Shown: positions 27,212-38,722, counted from the stretch's first letter. The stretch is 64,000 nucleotides of DNA from Accumulibacter sp. (GCA_024235715.1 JACKLW010000006.1:124001-188000), one strand, 5' to 3'. Translations and numbers: made by a program. Notes: generated by a model from the letters alone, not told the origin.

Positions 27212-27252
27212 CTCGATGGTCGCCACAGGCGGGGTTTTCCCCGCCGGGAGAG

Positions 27253-29241
27253 CTATTCGAACTCTATGATCACCTGATCGACCGACAGGCTCTCGCCAGG
27301 CTCGGTAACGACCTTCTTGACCTTGCAGTCGAGTTCGGCCCGGAGGACGTTCTCCATCTTCATCGCCTCGATGACGGCGAGTTTTTCGCCGGCGCTGACC
27401 TGCTGGCCGGCCTTGACCGAAACTTCGCGCAACAGCCCCGGCATCGGCGAGAGCAGGAACTTGGAGAGATCCGGCGGCACCTTCTTCGGCATCAGCGCGA
27501 GCATGCGGGCGGCATTGGCAGTCATCACCGTCGCCTTGACCTGCTTGCCGAAGTGCACCACGCGATAGAGCAGGCCGATGCGTTCGAGTTGCAGACACAG
27601 TGGCGCGCCGTTGCAGGTGCCGTGGAAGACCTGCTCGCCAAACTTCCAGTCGGAAACGAGATCGTAGCGGTCGGCGCCGTAGGTGACCGAGTAACCGCCC
27701 GGGATCGGCGTGACCACCACCGCGTAGTCCTTGCCCTCCATCTGCACCACCCAGCCGCTGCCGACCTTGCGCTCGTGTCCCGGCATCTGGCCACTGACCT
27801 GGACTGCCCGGTCGATGTAGCGACGACGCCCGAAGGCGGCAACGGCAGCGAGCAGGCCCGGATCATCGTGCACCACGTCGCTGGCAACGAAGCCGCTGGG
27901 GAACTCGTCGGCAAGGAAGGAGGTGGTGAAGATTCCCGACAGGAAGCGCTGATTCTGCATCAGCGCCGCCTGGAAAGGAATGTTCGAGCTGATGCCGCGA
28001 ATCACGAAGGCGTTCAGCGCGTCGCGCATGCGATTGATCGCCTGCTCGCGGGTCGACCCGTGGCAGATCAGCTTGGCGATCATCGAGTCGTAGTACATCG
28101 AAATTTCACCGCCTTCGAAGACCCCGGTATCGACCCGGACTTCGCCATCGACGGTCTCCGGCGGCCGATACTTGACGAGCCGGCCGACGGATGGCAGGAA
28201 ACCGCGGAAGGGGTCTTCGGCGTTGATCCGGCACTCGATTGCCCAGCCGTTGGCCTTGATGTCGTCCTGCACGAAAGGCAGTTTCTCGCCCGCCGCTACG
28301 CGGATCATCAACTCGACGAGATCGACGCCGGTGATCATTTCGGTGACCGGATGCTCGACCTGCAGGCGGGTGTTCATTTCCAGGAAGTAGAACGATTTGT
28401 CCGAACCGACGACGAACTCGACGGTGCCCGCGCTCTGATACTTCACTGCCTTGGCCAGTGCCACGGCCTGCTCGCCCATGGCCTTGCGGATGCTGTCGTC
28501 GATGAATGGCGACGGCGCTTCCTCGATGACTTTCTGGTGGCGTCGCTGGATCGAGCACTCGCGTTCGAGCAGGTAGACGGTGTTGCCGAAGGCGTCGGCG
28601 ATGACCTGGATTTCGATGTGGTGCGGTCCCTCGACGAACTTCTCGATGAACACGCGATCGTCGCCGAAGCTGTTGCGCGCCTCGTTGCGGCAGGCTTCAA
28701 AGCCTTCGGCGGCCTCCTTGTCGTTGTAGGCGACGCGCAGTCCCTTGCCGCCACCCCCGGCAGAGGCCTTGATCATTACCGGGTAACCGATATCCCTGGC
28801 GATTCCGACGGCTGTGGCGGAATCCTCGATTGCCGAGTTGTAACCGGGAATGGTGTTGACCCTGGCCTCTTCCGCGAGCTTCTTCGACGCGATCTTGTCG
28901 CCCATGGCCGCGATCGAATGGTGCTTCGGGCCGATGAAGACGATGCCGCTTTCTTCGAGACGGCGCGAGAACTCCTCGTTCTCCGAGAGAAAGCCGTAGC
29001 CCGGGTGCACCGCCTCGGCGCCGGTCTGTTTGCAGGCAGCGATGATCTTGTCGATCACCAGATAGGATTCCTTGGACGCCGCCGGGCCGATACACACGCC
29101 TTCGTCGGCCATCAGTACGTGCATCGAGTCCTTGTCGGCTTCGGAATAGACGGCGACCGTCTTGATACCCATCTGCTTGGCGGTCTTCATGACCCGGCAG
29201 GCAATTTCGCCTCGGTTGGCGATCAGTATTTTCTTGAACAT
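27253..29241 (-). CDS. pccA: Propionyl-CoA (acyl-CoA) carboxylase, biotin-carrying alpha subunit
   Basis: The 662-residue protein starts 'KKILIANRGEIACRVMKTAKQMGI'. It has biotin carboxylase N, ATP-grasp (about 115-330, Gly-rich loop 'KASAGGGGKGLR') and C domains, then a BT linker and a C-terminal biotinyl domain with the acceptor Lys in 'EAMKMEN' near residue 628. With PccB it carboxylates propionyl-CoA to (S)-methylmalonyl-CoA using ATP and bicarbonate. The single-chain biotin carboxylase plus BCCP fits propionyl- rather than acetyl-CoA carboxylase. It is the last gene of mcm-meaB-pccB-pccA, and a hairpin terminator follows. Confidence 0.93.
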   Translation of the reverse strand: MFKKILIANRGEIACRVMKTAKQMGIKTVAVYSEADKDSMHVLMADEGVCIGPAASKESYLVIDKIIAACKQTGAEAVHPGYGFLSENEEFSRRLEESGIVFIGPKHHSIAAMGDKIASKKLAEEARVNTIPGYNSAIEDSATAVGIARDIGYPVMIKASAGGGGKGLRVAYNDKEAAEGFEACRNEARNSFGDDRVFIEKFVEGPHHIEIQVIADAFGNTVYLLERECSIQRRHQKVIEEAPSPFIDDSIRKAMGEQAVALAKAVKYQSAGTVEFVVGSDKSFYFLEMNTRLQVEHPVTEMITGVDLVELMIRVAAGEKLPFVQDDIKANGWAIECRINAEDPFRGFLPSVGRLVKYRPPETVDGEVRVDTGVFEGGEISMYYDSMIAKLICHGSTREQAINRMRDALNAFVIRGISSNIPFQAALMQNQRFLSGIFTTSFLADEFPSGFVASDVVHDDPGLLAAVAAFGRRRYIDRAVQVSGQMPGHERKVGSGWVVQMEGKDYAVVVTPIPGGYSVTYGADRYDLVSDWKFGEQVFHGTCNGAPLCLQLERIGLLYRVVHFGKQVKATVMTANAARMLALMPKKVPPDLSKFLLSPMPGLLREVSVKAGQQVSAGEKLAVIEAMKMENVLRAELDCKVKKVVTEPGESLSVDQVIIEFE

Positions 29242-29260
29242 CTCTATTTCTCCCCGTGGA

Positions 29261-30793
<1,533 letters not shown>

Positions 30794-30820
30794 AAGGTTT
30801 ACTCCCTAACGGTCGGGTCA

Positions 30821-30846
30821 ATCAGAACTACTGGAACATCAGAACT
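30821..30846 (-). repeat. Two 9-bp direct repeats upstream of pccB
   Basis: On the minus strand AGTTCTGAT occurs twice, at 30838-30846 and 30821-30829, with a 17-base period, inside the 92-base meaB-pccB gap and about 28 bases before the pccB start. The pair could be a regulator site or part of an internal promoter, or chance. Confidence 0.35.
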
Positions 30847-30885
30847 GCGCGAACAAGCCGGACTATCTTGGCCCGACTCCTGTAA

Positions 30886-31890
30886 TCAGTGTTTCATGGC
30901 GCGTAGCAGCCGCGAAGCTGCCGCTCCCGGCGTCGTCCGCCCCTCGGCGACGTCGGTCGACAGCTCCGGCAGCGCTGCGCGCACCCCCGGATGGGCGCGA
31001 AAATCGCGGCGCAGGCCGGAATCGATCAGGCTCCACATCCAGTCCACGGCCTGCCGGCGGCGCTTCTGCTCGAATTCGCCGCTGGCGCTCATGGTCTGCT
31101 TGTAGCGCTCGATCTCGGCCCAGAACTCGGCAATGCCGTTCTTGGCGAGCGCGCTGCAGGTGAGAACCGGTGGCCGCCAGTTGGGGCTGGCGCTGCGCAG
31201 CATGGTCAGCGCCGCCTTCATCTGGCCGCGCGCGAAGGCCGCGGCACGGGCGTCGATATCGGCCTTGTTGAAGACCACCAGGTCGGCAATCTCGACGATG
31301 CCCTTCTTGATGGCTTGCAGGTCATCGCCCTGATTGGGCAACTGCAGCAGGACAAACGCGTCGACCATGCCGGCAACGGTCGTTTCGGACTGGCCGACGC
31401 CGACGGTCTCGACGATGATCACGTCGAAGCCGGCTGCTTCGCAAAGCAGCATCGCTTCGCGTGTCTTGTCTGCCACGCCGCCCAGTGACCCCGACGAGGG
31501 GCTGGGTCGGATGAAGGCTTCGTCACGCTGGCAGAGTTGCTCCATGCGCGTCTTGTCGCCGAGAATCGAGCCGCCGGAGACCGAAGAGGAGGGGTCGACG
31601 GCGAGCACGGCGACGCGCTTGCCGGCGCCGATCAGGAACAGGCCGAGCGACTCGATGAAAGTCGATTTGCCGGCACCCGGTGCTCCCGAGATGCCTACCC
31701 GGACGGTTCGTCCGGTGTGCGGCAGCAGTGCCGTCAGCACCTGCCGGGCACGACGCTGGTGATCATGGCGCGTCGATTCGACGAGCGTGATGGCTTTGGC
31801 CAGCGCCCGCCGACGGCGTGCGAGGACGCCGTCGACGAGATGCTGGTCGGCCGTGGCCATTTCGGCTTTGGAAGAATGGGTCATTTCCAT
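30886..31890 (-). CDS. meaB: Methylmalonyl-CoA mutase-associated GTPase MeaB
   Basis: The 334-residue G3E GTPase has Walker A 'GISGAPGAGKSTF' near 65, 'VLAVDPSSSVSGGSILGDKTRM', Walker B 'VIIVETVGVGQSE' and the G4 motif 'VFNKADID'. This is the MeaB/ArgK pattern. It loads and protects adenosylcobalamin on methylmalonyl-CoA mutase in a GTP-dependent way. It sits 25 bases downstream of the mutase gene, as in many bacteria. Two Met codons (residues 1 and 3) compete as start. Confidence 0.95.
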   Translation of the reverse strand: MEMTHSSKAEMATADQHLVDGVLARRRRALAKAITLVESTRHDHQRRARQVLTALLPHTGRTVRVGISGAPGAGKSTFIESLGLFLIGAGKRVAVLAVDPSSSVSGGSILGDKTRMEQLCQRDEAFIRPSPSSGSLGGVADKTREAMLLCEAAGFDVIIVETVGVGQSETTVAGMVDAFVLLQLPNQGDDLQAIKKGIVEIADLVVFNKADIDARAAAFARGQMKAALTMLRSASPNWRPPVLTCSALAKNGIAEFWAEIERYKQTMSASGEFEQKRRRQAVDWMWSLIDSGLRRDFRAHPGVRAALPELSTDVAEGRTTPGAAASRLLRAMKH

Positions 31891-31915
31891 GGCTGACAGC
31901 TGTTGGTGGGCCCTT

Positions 31916-34084
31916 TCAGGCAGAGGCGCGTGCCTTGCGGATTTCCTTGAGGATGGTCATCGCCGAATCCTCGATGCGCGTTCCCGGTCCGAAGATCGCC
32001 TTGGCACCCGACTTGTACAGGAAGTCATAGTCCTGTGCCGGGATCACGCCACCGGCGAAGACGATGATGTCGTCCGCGCCCTGATCCTTGAGTGCCTGGA
32101 CCAGCGCCGGCAACAGCGTCTTGTGGCCGGCTGCGAGCGACGAGACGCCGACTGCATGCACGTCGTTCTCGATGGCCAGTCGCGCGGCTTCTTCGGGGGT
32201 CTGAAAGAGCGGACCGACATCGATGTCGAAACCGAGATCGGCAAAGGCCGTCGCCACCACCTTGGCGCCACGGTCGTGACCGTCCTGGCCGAGCTTGGCG
32301 ACCATGATCCGCGGCCGCCGGCCTTCGTCCTCGTTGAACTTCGCGATTTCGGATTTCAGCGCTTCCCAGCTGGCGATGCCTTCGACGACCGCTCCGTAGA
32401 CCCCGGAAACGGTCTGCTGCGTGGCGCGGAAGCGTCCGTAGACTTTCTCCAGCGCATCGGAAACCTCGCCCACCGTAGCGCGCAGGCGCATCGCCTTGAC
32501 GGCCAGGTCGAGCAGGTTGCCTTCCTTGGTTTCCGCACAGCGCGTCAGGTCGGCAAGTGCGGCGTCGACCTTGTCGCCGTCGCGGCTGGCGCGGATGCTC
32601 TTCAGCCTGACGATCTGCGACTCGCGGACCGCGTTGTTGTCGATGTCGCGGATTTCGAGGTCGTCTTCCTTGGCCAGCTTGTACTTGTTTACACCGACGA
32701 TGACGTCTTTGCCGGAGTCGATGCGCGCCTGCTTGTCGGCGGCGCAGCCCTCGATCTTCATCTTGGCCCAGCCGGACTCGACGGCGTGCGTCATGCCGCC
32801 CATGCTGTCTACTTCTTCGATGATCTTCCAGGCCTCGTCGGCCAGGTCCTGGGTCAGTCTCTCCATCATGTAGGAACCGGCCCACGGGTCGATGACGTTG
32901 GTGATGTGCGTCTCTTCCTGGATGACCAGCTGCGTGTTGCGGGCAATGCGCGACGAGAATTCGGTCGGCAGCGCGATCGCTTCGTCGAGCGCATTGGTGT
33001 GCAGCGACTGCGTGCCACCAAAGACGGCGGCCATCGCTTCGATGGTCGTGCGCACGACGTTGTTGTAGGGGTCCTGTTCGGTCAGCGACCAGCCCGAGGT
33101 CTGGCAGTGCGTGCGCAGCATCATCGACTTCGGATTCTTCGGGCCGAACTCCTGCATGGCTTTCCACCACAGCAGGCGGGCAGCGCGCAGCTTGGCCACT
33201 TCCAGGTAGAAGTTCATGCCGATGGCGAAGAAGAACGAAAGCCGGCCGGCAAAGGCATCGACGTCGAGTCCGGAGGCAATTGCCGTGCGCACGTAGTCGC
33301 GACCGTCGGCAATGGTGAAGGCCAGTTCGACGGCCTGCGTGGCACCGGCCTCCTGCATGTGGTAACCCGAAATCGAGATCGAGTTGAACTTCGGCATGTG
33401 CTGTGCCGTATAGCCGATGATGTCGGAAATGATCTTCATCGACGGCTGCGGCGGGTAGATGTAGGTATTGCGGACCATGAACTCCTTGAGGATGTCGTTC
33501 TGGATGGTTCCCGAGAGCTTGTCCTGCGGCACGCCCTGTTCTTCGGCGGCGACGATGTAGCCGGCAAGGATCGGCAGGACGGCACCGTTCATGGTCATCG
33601 ACACCGAGATCTTCTCGAGCGGGATGCCGTCGAACAGGATCTTCATGTCTTCGACGGAGTCGATCGCCACGCCGGCCTTGCCGACGTCGCCGGTGACCCG
33701 CGGATGGTCGGAGTCATAACCGCGGTGGGTAGCCAGGTCGAAGGCCACCGAGACGCCCTGGCCGCCGCCGGCCAGCGCCTTGCGGTAGAAGGCGTTCGAC
33801 GCTTCGGCAGTGGAGAAGCCGGCATACTGCCGGATGGTCCATGGCCGGCCGGTGTACATCGTTGCCTGCGGGCCGCGGACGAAGGGGGCGAGGCCGGGCA
33901 GGGTGTCGGTGTAGGGCAGGCCTTCCAGATCCTTGCGGGTATAGAGCGGCTTGACGACCACGCCTTCGGGAGTCACCCAGTTCAGTGTTTCGAGTTCGGC
34001 ACCGCGCAGCGCTTTGGCGGCGGCTTTCTTCCAGTCATCGAGGTTTGCAGAATCGGCTACTTGAGGATCGTTCGCGTTGGACAT
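31916..34084 (-). CDS. scpA: Methylmalonyl-CoA mutase, single-chain, B12-dependent
   Basis: The 722-residue protein has an N-terminal substrate-binding TIM barrel ('[23 protein letters not shown]', '[15 protein letters not shown]') and a C-terminal cobalamin-binding Rossmann domain with 'DGHDRG' (DxHxxG) near 601-606 and a GG further on ('FAGGVIP'). It isomerises methylmalonyl-CoA to succinyl-CoA. ATG 34084 is preferred. An upstream in-frame ATG exists but lies before the -10 box. No methylmalonyl-CoA epimerase gene is seen in this window. It is the first gene of the propionyl-CoA operon. Confidence 0.96.
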   Translation of the reverse strand: MSNANDPQVADSANLDDWKKAAAKALRGAELETLNWVTPEGVVVKPLYTRKDLEGLPYTDTLPGLAPFVRGPQATMYTGRPWTIRQYAGFSTAEASNAFYRKALAGGGQGVSVAFDLATHRGYDSDHPRVTGDVGKAGVAIDSVEDMKILFDGIPLEKISVSMTMNGAVLPILAGYIVAAEEQGVPQDKLSGTIQNDILKEFMVRNTYIYPPQPSMKIISDIIGYTAQHMPKFNSISISGYHMQEAGATQAVELAFTIADGRDYVRTAIASGLDVDAFAGRLSFFFAIGMNFYLEVAKLRAARLLWWKAMQEFGPKNPKSMMLRTHCQTSGWSLTEQDPYNNVVRTTIEAMAAVFGGTQSLHTNALDEAIALPTEFSSRIARNTQLVIQEETHITNVIDPWAGSYMMERLTQDLADEAWKIIEEVDSMGGMTHAVESGWAKMKIEGCAADKQARIDSGKDVIVGVNKYKLAKEDDLEIRDIDNNAVRESQIVRLKSIRASRDGDKVDAALADLTRCAETKEGNLLDLAVKAMRLRATVGEVSDALEKVYGRFRATQQTVSGVYGAVVEGIASWEALKSEIAKFNEDEGRRPRIMVAKLGQDGHDRGAKVVATAFADLGFDIDVGPLFQTPEEAARLAIENDVHAVGVSSLAAGHKTLLPALVQALKDQGADDIIVFAGGVIPAQDYDFLYKSGAKAIFGPGTRIEDSAMTILKEIRKARASA

Positions 34085-34147
34085 GACGGAACCTTTCACG
34101 GAATCGGTGGAATGGGGTGGGGCTTTCGCCCCCGGACGACGCAAAGA

Positions 34148-34153
34148 ATTATA
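34148..34153 (-). promoter_or_regulatory. -10 box for the mcm operon
   Basis: The minus strand reads TATAAT here, predicting a start of transcription near 34141 and a ~57-base leader before the mutase ATG. The -35 region is poor, which would fit an activated promoter. It lies 48 bases from the gntR -35 box, so a single regulator could control both. Confidence 0.55.
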
Positions 34154-34195
34154 CCGACCCCGAGAGCCTTCATGGCTCACGAAGATCCGTAAAGC

Positions 34196-34224
34196 TTGAC
34201 ACCCCGCCCGACGAATAATACTGT
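34196..34224 (+). promoter_or_regulatory. Promoter of the gntR-family gene
   Basis: TTGACA (34196-34201), a 17-base spacer, and TACTGT (34219-34224). The -35 is perfect and the -10 fair. It is oriented toward the regulator gene, with the start codon 65 bases beyond. Confidence 0.6.
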
Positions 34225-34244
34225 ATCCATAATTATGAAAGCAA

Positions 34245-34260
34245 GGTCTCGTCTGAGACC
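34245..34260. promoter_or_regulatory. Perfect inverted repeat (operator candidate) before gntR
   Basis: GGTCTC, four bases, GAGACC. The 6-bp arms match perfectly. The centre is about 20 bases downstream of the gntR -10 box, so a bound dimer would block its transcription. FCD-type GntR proteins bind short dyads near their own promoters, so autoregulation is plausible. It could also be a leader hairpin. Confidence 0.45.
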
Positions 34261-34288
34261 CTGAACGAGTCAGCAAGAAAAGAGATCG

Positions 34289-34960
34289 ATGGATCCGAGT
34301 CAAATAGCCCAGACTGCCCTCTACCAGGAGGTCGCTGAAAGACTACGGCAGAGAATCTTTGCGCATCAGTTGCCGCCGGGGGCCAGAATCGACGAGCAGG
34401 CTCTGGCGATCGACTACGGAATCAGCCGCACGCCCCTGCGTGAGGCGCTGAAGGTTCTTGCGGCAGAGGGCCTGGTGACGCTGCGGCCGCGCCGCGGCTG
34501 CTTCGTTACCGAGATCTCGGAACAGGACCTCGACGACATCTTCCCCTTGCTGGCGATGCTCGAAGCGCGTTGTGCGCTCGAAGCGACGACCCGGGCGCGG
34601 CCCGAGGATCTGGCCAGGCTGGAGGCGATTCACGGGCAACTGCAGTCTTTTGCCGGGAGCAACGAGATCGAGCGTTTCTTCGAGGCCAATCAGGCGTTTC
34701 ACTCGCAGATCCAGGAAATGTCCGGCAATCGCAGGCTGCGACAGGTGATCCAGGATCTGCGCAAGGTGCTCAAGCTGACCCGCCTCTTTTCGCTGAGCAT
34801 CGACGGTCGTCTGCAGCAGTCGCTCGCCGAACACGTCGAAATCCTGGCGGCGATCAAGGCCGGCGACGCGGCCCGCGCGCAGTCGGCGATGCACGATCAC
34901 ATCCTTTCCGGGCGCCAGGCGCTGGCCAGGAGCCACGCCGGGCAGGACGTGCCGGCGTGA
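34289..34960 (+). CDS. GntR-family transcription regulator, FCD (FadR-C) type
   Basis: The 223-residue protein has an N-terminal winged helix (~10-75: '[13 protein letters not shown]...[34 protein letters not shown]') and a C-terminal all-helical FCD ligand domain (~80-215) with '[10 protein letters not shown]' and '[13 protein letters not shown]', which supplies metal/ligand-binding His residues. It is divergent from the mcm-meaB-pccBA operon and in a GTGA overlap with the crotonase gene. It therefore probably regulates propionyl-CoA metabolism in response to an acyl-CoA or organic acid. The effector is unknown. Confidence 0.9.
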   Translation: MDPSQIAQTALYQEVAERLRQRIFAHQLPPGARIDEQALAIDYGISRTPLREALKVLAAEGLVTLRPRRGCFVTEISEQDLDDIFPLLAMLEARCALEATTRARPEDLARLEAIHGQLQSFAGSNEIERFFEANQAFHSQIQEMSGNRRLRQVIQDLRKVLKLTRLFSLSIDGRLQQSLAEHVEILAAIKAGDAARAQSAMHDHILSGRQALARSHAGQDVPA

Positions 34961-35736
34961 GCGGCCGCATTCTGTGTGCGCGAGCCGAGGCGGTGGCGAC
35001 GGTCACCCTTTCGAATCCGGGCAAGCTCAATGCCGTTGACTCGGCCATGTGGAAAAGCCTCGCCGGGCTCGTTGCCGAGCTGTCCCGTGATGAGGATCTG
35101 CGCTGCGTGATCATCCGCGGCGATGGCGATCAGGCCTTCGCTGCCGGTGGCGATATCGAGGAATTCGTCAGCAGGCGGGACACGCTGGAGCGTGCGATGG
35201 CCTACCACGCGCAGGCAGGCGCCGCCCTGCAGGCCCTGGCAGACTGCCCTCAGCCGACGATCGCGCTGTTGCAGGGGGCGTGCATCGGCGGCGGGCTGGA
35301 GATTGCCGCGCAGTGCGACCTGCGCGTCTGCGCGCAGTCGTCGCGTCTCGGCGCGCCGATCAACAAGCTCGGTTTTTCGATGTATCCCGCTGAAATGGCA
35401 AGCCTGCTGCGTCTTGCCGGGCCGGCATGCCTGCTCGAAATGCTGCTCGAAGGGCGGGTTTTCGGCGCCGCGGAGGCGCTGGCCAAGGGCCTCGTCACCC
35501 GGGTCGTTGCCGATGCCGAGGTCGTTGACGAGGCGTACGCAAGTGCGCGTCGCATTTGCGCCGGCGCGCCACTGGTCGCCCGCTGGCACAAGCAGTGGCT
35601 GCGCCGGCTGCAGCAGGGTGCGCCGCTCGGCGAAGAGGAACTGCGAGCCTCGTTCGCCTTCCTCGATACCGACGACTACCGCGAGGGCCTGGCGGCATTC
35701 ATCGAGAAGCGCAAGCCGCAGTTCCGCGGCCGCTGA
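34957..35736 (+). CDS. Crotonase-superfamily enzyme (enoyl-CoA hydratase/decarboxylase-like)
   Basis: The 259-residue protein has the CoA/oxyanion region 'FAAGGDIEEFV' and 'GACIGGGLEIAAQCDLRV', and ends 'REGLAAFIEKRKPQF' as crotonases do. The first catalytic Glu position (GGGLE) is kept. The second Glu position of true hydratases is Asn ('PINKLGF'), so simple water addition is doubtful. Given the mcm neighbourhood, a methylmalonyl-CoA decarboxylase (like E. coli ScpB, encoded beside Sbm and ArgK) or an isomerase is possible; this is inference. The GTG start overlaps the gntR stop (GTGA). Confidence 0.8.
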   Translation: MSGRILCARAEAVATVTLSNPGKLNAVDSAMWKSLAGLVAELSRDEDLRCVIIRGDGDQAFAAGGDIEEFVSRRDTLERAMAYHAQAGAALQALADCPQPTIALLQGACIGGGLEIAAQCDLRVCAQSSRLGAPINKLGFSMYPAEMASLLRLAGPACLLEMLLEGRVFGAAEALAKGLVTRVVADAEVVDEAYASARRICAGAPLVARWHKQWLRRLQQGAPLGEEELRASFAFLDTDDYREGLAAFIEKRKPQFRGR

Positions 35737-35796
35737 TCGCCGGCCCGGCCGTGATCGCGTCGGAGATACGCGTGCTGTCTCGACATGCCATGACCG

Positions 35797-36597
35797 TCAG
35801 GTGAACAGGCCCCAGGCCATCTTTGCCGCCAGCAGGATGAGGATCCCGGCGAAAAGACGCTTCAGTGTGGCCACCGGCAAGCTGTGCGCCAGGCGGGCGC
35901 CGAGCGGTGCGACCAGCATGCTGGACGGTACCAGCCAGAGCAGCGCCGGCAGGTACACGTAGCCGAGGCTCCATTCCGGTAGGCCGGGGTGCCCCCAGCC
36001 GTTGAAGATGTAACCAAGCGACCCGCCGATGGCGATCGGGAAGCCGACCGCTGCCGAAGTCCCGATCGCGTGCTGCACGCGCACGTTGCACCAGGTCAGG
36101 AAGGGCACCGTGAGCGATCCACCGCCGATGGCGACCAGTGCCGACAGGGCGCCGATGACCATGCCCACGCCAACGACGCCGGGCGTGCCGGGCAACTCAC
36201 GCGATGGCTTGGGTTTCAGGTCGAGGATCATTTGCACTGCGACCAGGCAGACGAAGGCCATGAAGAACAGCGCCAGAGGACGGGACGGCACGCTGCCGGC
36301 GAACAGCGTGCCGATCACTGTGCCGAGCAGAATTCCCGGGGTGATCTGGGCGACGACCTTCCACAGCACGGCGCCATGGTCGTGATGCGCGCGCAGGCTG
36401 GCGAGCGCAGTGAACAGGATGGTGGCCATGGAAGTGCCGAGTGCGAGATGCAGGACTTCGTCCGCCGGAAATCCGGCCTGCGCGGCGAACATCATGGTCA
36501 GGGTGGGGACCATTACCAGGCCGCCGCCAATGCCGAGCATGCCGGCGAAACAACCGGTGAACACGCCGAGCGCGATATATGCCAGCCACCAGAGCAA
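35797..36597 (-). CDS. TauE/SafE family sulfite/anion exporter
   Basis: The 266-residue protein has about eight TM helices in two halves with the family motifs 'GCFAGMLGIGGGLVMVPTL' and 'GALSALVAIGGGSLTVPFL'. These proteins move sulfite, sulfoacetate or related organosulfur anions across the inner membrane; the substrate is not known here. The start is TTG at 36597 with AAAGGGG six bases before it. It follows rfbD by about 90 bases, and co-transcription is possible but functional linkage is unlikely. Confidence 0.87.
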   Translation of the reverse strand: MLWWLAYIALGVFTGCFAGMLGIGGGLVMVPTLTMMFAAQAGFPADEVLHLALGTSMATILFTALASLRAHHDHGAVLWKVVAQITPGILLGTVIGTLFAGSVPSRPLALFFMAFVCLVAVQMILDLKPKPSRELPGTPGVVGVGMVIGALSALVAIGGGSLTVPFLTWCNVRVQHAIGTSAAVGFPIAIGGSLGYIFNGWGHPGLPEWSLGYVYLPALLWLVPSSMLVAPLGARLAHSLPVATLKRLFAGILILLAAKMAWGLFT

Positions 36598-36688
36598 GGC
36601 AGACCCCTTTCAAGAACCGACTGTGCCAAAGGGGCTCATCATCCCACGAATCCGGCCCCTGCCCGCAATGCCCGTGGCGCGATGCCGT

Positions 36689-37585
36689 CTACTGCCCGAG
36701 AATCTCGGCCAGCATCCGGTCCACACCGGCTTGCCAGTCGGGCAGGCACAGATCGAAGGCGGCCTGCAGCTTGCGCGTGTCCAGCCGCGAGTTGTGCGGC
36801 CGTGGCGCGGGCAAGGGGTAGGCGCTGGTCGGCACCGCCTCGATGGCCGCCGGGGCGACGCGGATGACCTCGCCGGCCTGCCGGGCGAAATCGATGACGT
36901 GTCGGGCGTAGCCGTGCCAGCTGGTCTCGCCGGCCGCCGCCAGATGGTAGAGGCCGGCCAGCTGCGGTCGTTGGCCAAGGCTGCGGATGGCGTGCGCCGT
37001 GACGTCGGCCAGCAGATCGGCGCCGGTTGGTGCGCCGATCTGATCGGCGATCACCTGCAACTGGTCGCGCTCCCTGGCCAGGCGCAGCATCGTTCGCGCA
37101 AAGTTGTTGCCGCGGGCAGCGTACACCCAGCTGGTACGGAAGATCAGGTGTCGTTCGCAAGCGGCGACGGCGCGCTCGCCGGCGAGCTTGGTCTGTCCAT
37201 AGACGCTGAGTGGCGCGGCCCGGTCGCTTTCCCGCCAGGCGCTGTCGCCGCTGCCGTCGAAGACATAGTCGGTCGAGTAGTGCACCAGCCAGGCACCAAG
37301 CTTGCCGGCTTCGTCGGCGAGCACGCCGGGAGCCAGCGCGTTGAGCGTCCGCGCCAGCGCGGGTTCCGACTCCGCCCGGTCTACCGCGGTGTGGGCGGCG
37401 GCATTGACGATCACGTCGGGAGCGACGCTGCGCACGCAGGCTGCCAGGCCGGCGAGGTCGCTGAAGTCGCCGCACAGTTCGCCATCGCCTTCGCAGTCAA
37501 GGGCGATGATCGTCCCCAGCGGTGCCAGGCTGCGCTGCAACTCCCAGCCGACCTGTCCGCGTTTGCCGAAGAGCAGGATCTTCAT
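36689..37585 (-). CDS. rfbD: dTDP-4-dehydrorhamnose reductase
   Basis: The 298-residue extended SDR opens '[20 protein letters not shown]' with the nucleotide-binding GxxGxxG. It has '[15 protein letters not shown]', '[13 protein letters not shown]' and the catalytic 'YGQTKLAGE'. It reduces dTDP-4-dehydrorhamnose to dTDP-L-rhamnose with NADPH. The gene overlaps rfbB by four bases (ATGA type). Epimerase rfbC and nucleotidyltransferase rfbA are not next to it. Confidence 0.95.
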   Translation of the reverse strand: MKILLFGKRGQVGWELQRSLAPLGTIIALDCEGDGELCGDFSDLAGLAACVRSVAPDVIVNAAAHTAVDRAESEPALARTLNALAPGVLADEAGKLGAWLVHYSTDYVFDGSGDSAWRESDRAAPLSVYGQTKLAGERAVAACERHLIFRTSWVYAARGNNFARTMLRLARERDQLQVIADQIGAPTGADLLADVTAHAIRSLGQRPQLAGLYHLAAAGETSWHGYARHVIDFARQAGEVIRVAPAAIEAVPTSAYPLPAPRPHNSRLDTRKLQAAFDLCLPDWQAGVDRMLAEILGQ

Positions 37586-38649
37586 GGCCTGCGCTCGCCG
37601 TAGTTCTTCTCGACCCAGTCGCGGTAGGCGCCCGACTGGACGCGCTGCACCCATTGTTGATTGTCCAGATACCAGTTCACGGTCTTGAGGATGCCGGTGG
37701 CGAAGGTTTCCGCCGGCATCCAGCCAAGCTCACGCTCGATCTTGCGGGCGTCTATGGCGTAGCGGCGGTCGTGACCCGGGCGGTCGGCGACGCTGGTGAT
37801 CTGCGCACGGTAGGGCAGGCCGTCGGTGCGAGGGCGAAGTTCGTCGAGCAGCCGACAAACGGTGTGCACGATGTCGAGATTGGGCTGCTCGTTCCGTCCG
37901 CCGACGTTATAGGTCTCGCCCGGGCGACCGGCCTCGAGCACCCGCCGGATGGCGCTGCAGTGGTCCCCGACATACAGCCAGTCGCGAATCTGCTGGCCGT
38001 CGCCATAGACCGGCAGGGGTTTGCCGGCGAGGGCATTGACGATCATCAGCGGGATCAGTTTCTCGGGGAAATGGTAGGGGCCGTAGTTGTTCGAGCAGTT
38101 GGTGGTCAGCACCGGCAGCGCGTAGGTGTGGTGGTAGGCGCGCACCAGATGGTCGCTCGCCGCCTTGCTCGCCGAGTACGGGCTGTTCGGCGCATAGGCA
38201 TGCGTTTCGCTGAAAGCCGGTTCGTCGCTGGCCAGGGAACCATACACTTCGTCGGTCGACACGTGCAGGAAACGGAAGCGCTGCCGGGCCTCGTCGGGCA
38301 GGGTGTTCCAGTAGGCGCGCGTGCTTTCGAGAAGATGGAAGCTGCCGACGATATTGGTCTGGATGAAGTCCTCCGGACCATGTATCGAGCGATCGACGTG
38401 CGACTCGGCGGCAAAATTGACGATGGCGCGCGGCTGGTACTGCGCGAGCAGGCTGCCGACCAGCCGGCTGTCGCCAATGTCCCCGTGCACGAAGACGTGC
38501 CGCGGGTCACCGGCCAGTGAGGCGAGGTTCTCGCGATTGCCGGCGTAGGTCAGCTTGTCGAGGTTGATCAGAGCCTCGTCACTCTGTGCCAGCCAGTCGA
38601 GAACGAAATTCGCGCCGATGAAGCCGGCGCCGCCGGTAACCACGATCAT
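37582..38649 (-). CDS. rfbB: dTDP-glucose 4,6-dehydratase
   Basis: The 355-residue SDR starts '[20 protein letters not shown]'. It has '[20 protein letters not shown]', the active-site 'STDEVYGSL' (Thr-Asp-Glu) and '[12 protein letters not shown]', all diagnostic. It converts dTDP-D-glucose to dTDP-4-keto-6-deoxyglucose, the first committed step to rhamnose. It is 73 bases after manC and coupled to rfbD. The products feed O-antigen or exopolysaccharide synthesis. Confidence 0.96.
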   Translation of the reverse strand: MIVVTGGAGFIGANFVLDWLAQSDEALINLDKLTYAGNRENLASLAGDPRHVFVHGDIGDSRLVGSLLAQYQPRAIVNFAAESHVDRSIHGPEDFIQTNIVGSFHLLESTRAYWNTLPDEARQRFRFLHVSTDEVYGSLASDEPAFSETHAYAPNSPYSASKAASDHLVRAYHHTYALPVLTTNCSNNYGPYHFPEKLIPLMIVNALAGKPLPVYGDGQQIRDWLYVGDHCSAIRRVLEAGRPGETYNVGGRNEQPNLDIVHTVCRLLDELRPRTDGLPYRAQITSVADRPGHDRRYAIDARKIERELGWMPAETFATGILKTVNWYLDNQQWVQRVQSGAYRDWVEKNYGERRP

Positions 38650-38722
38650 GACTGAACCTTTCTGGACGTCGTTGATGGGGGGCGCTGGTGGGCCCTGGCC
38701 GCGCTGCTGCCGTGCGCCGTGA

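Noticed and set aside
34085..34303. N-terminal extension of methylmalonyl-CoA mutase to the upstream in-frame ATG
   Set aside because: The extension would overlap the -10 box and the gntR promoter, and mutase homologues start near the chosen ATG.
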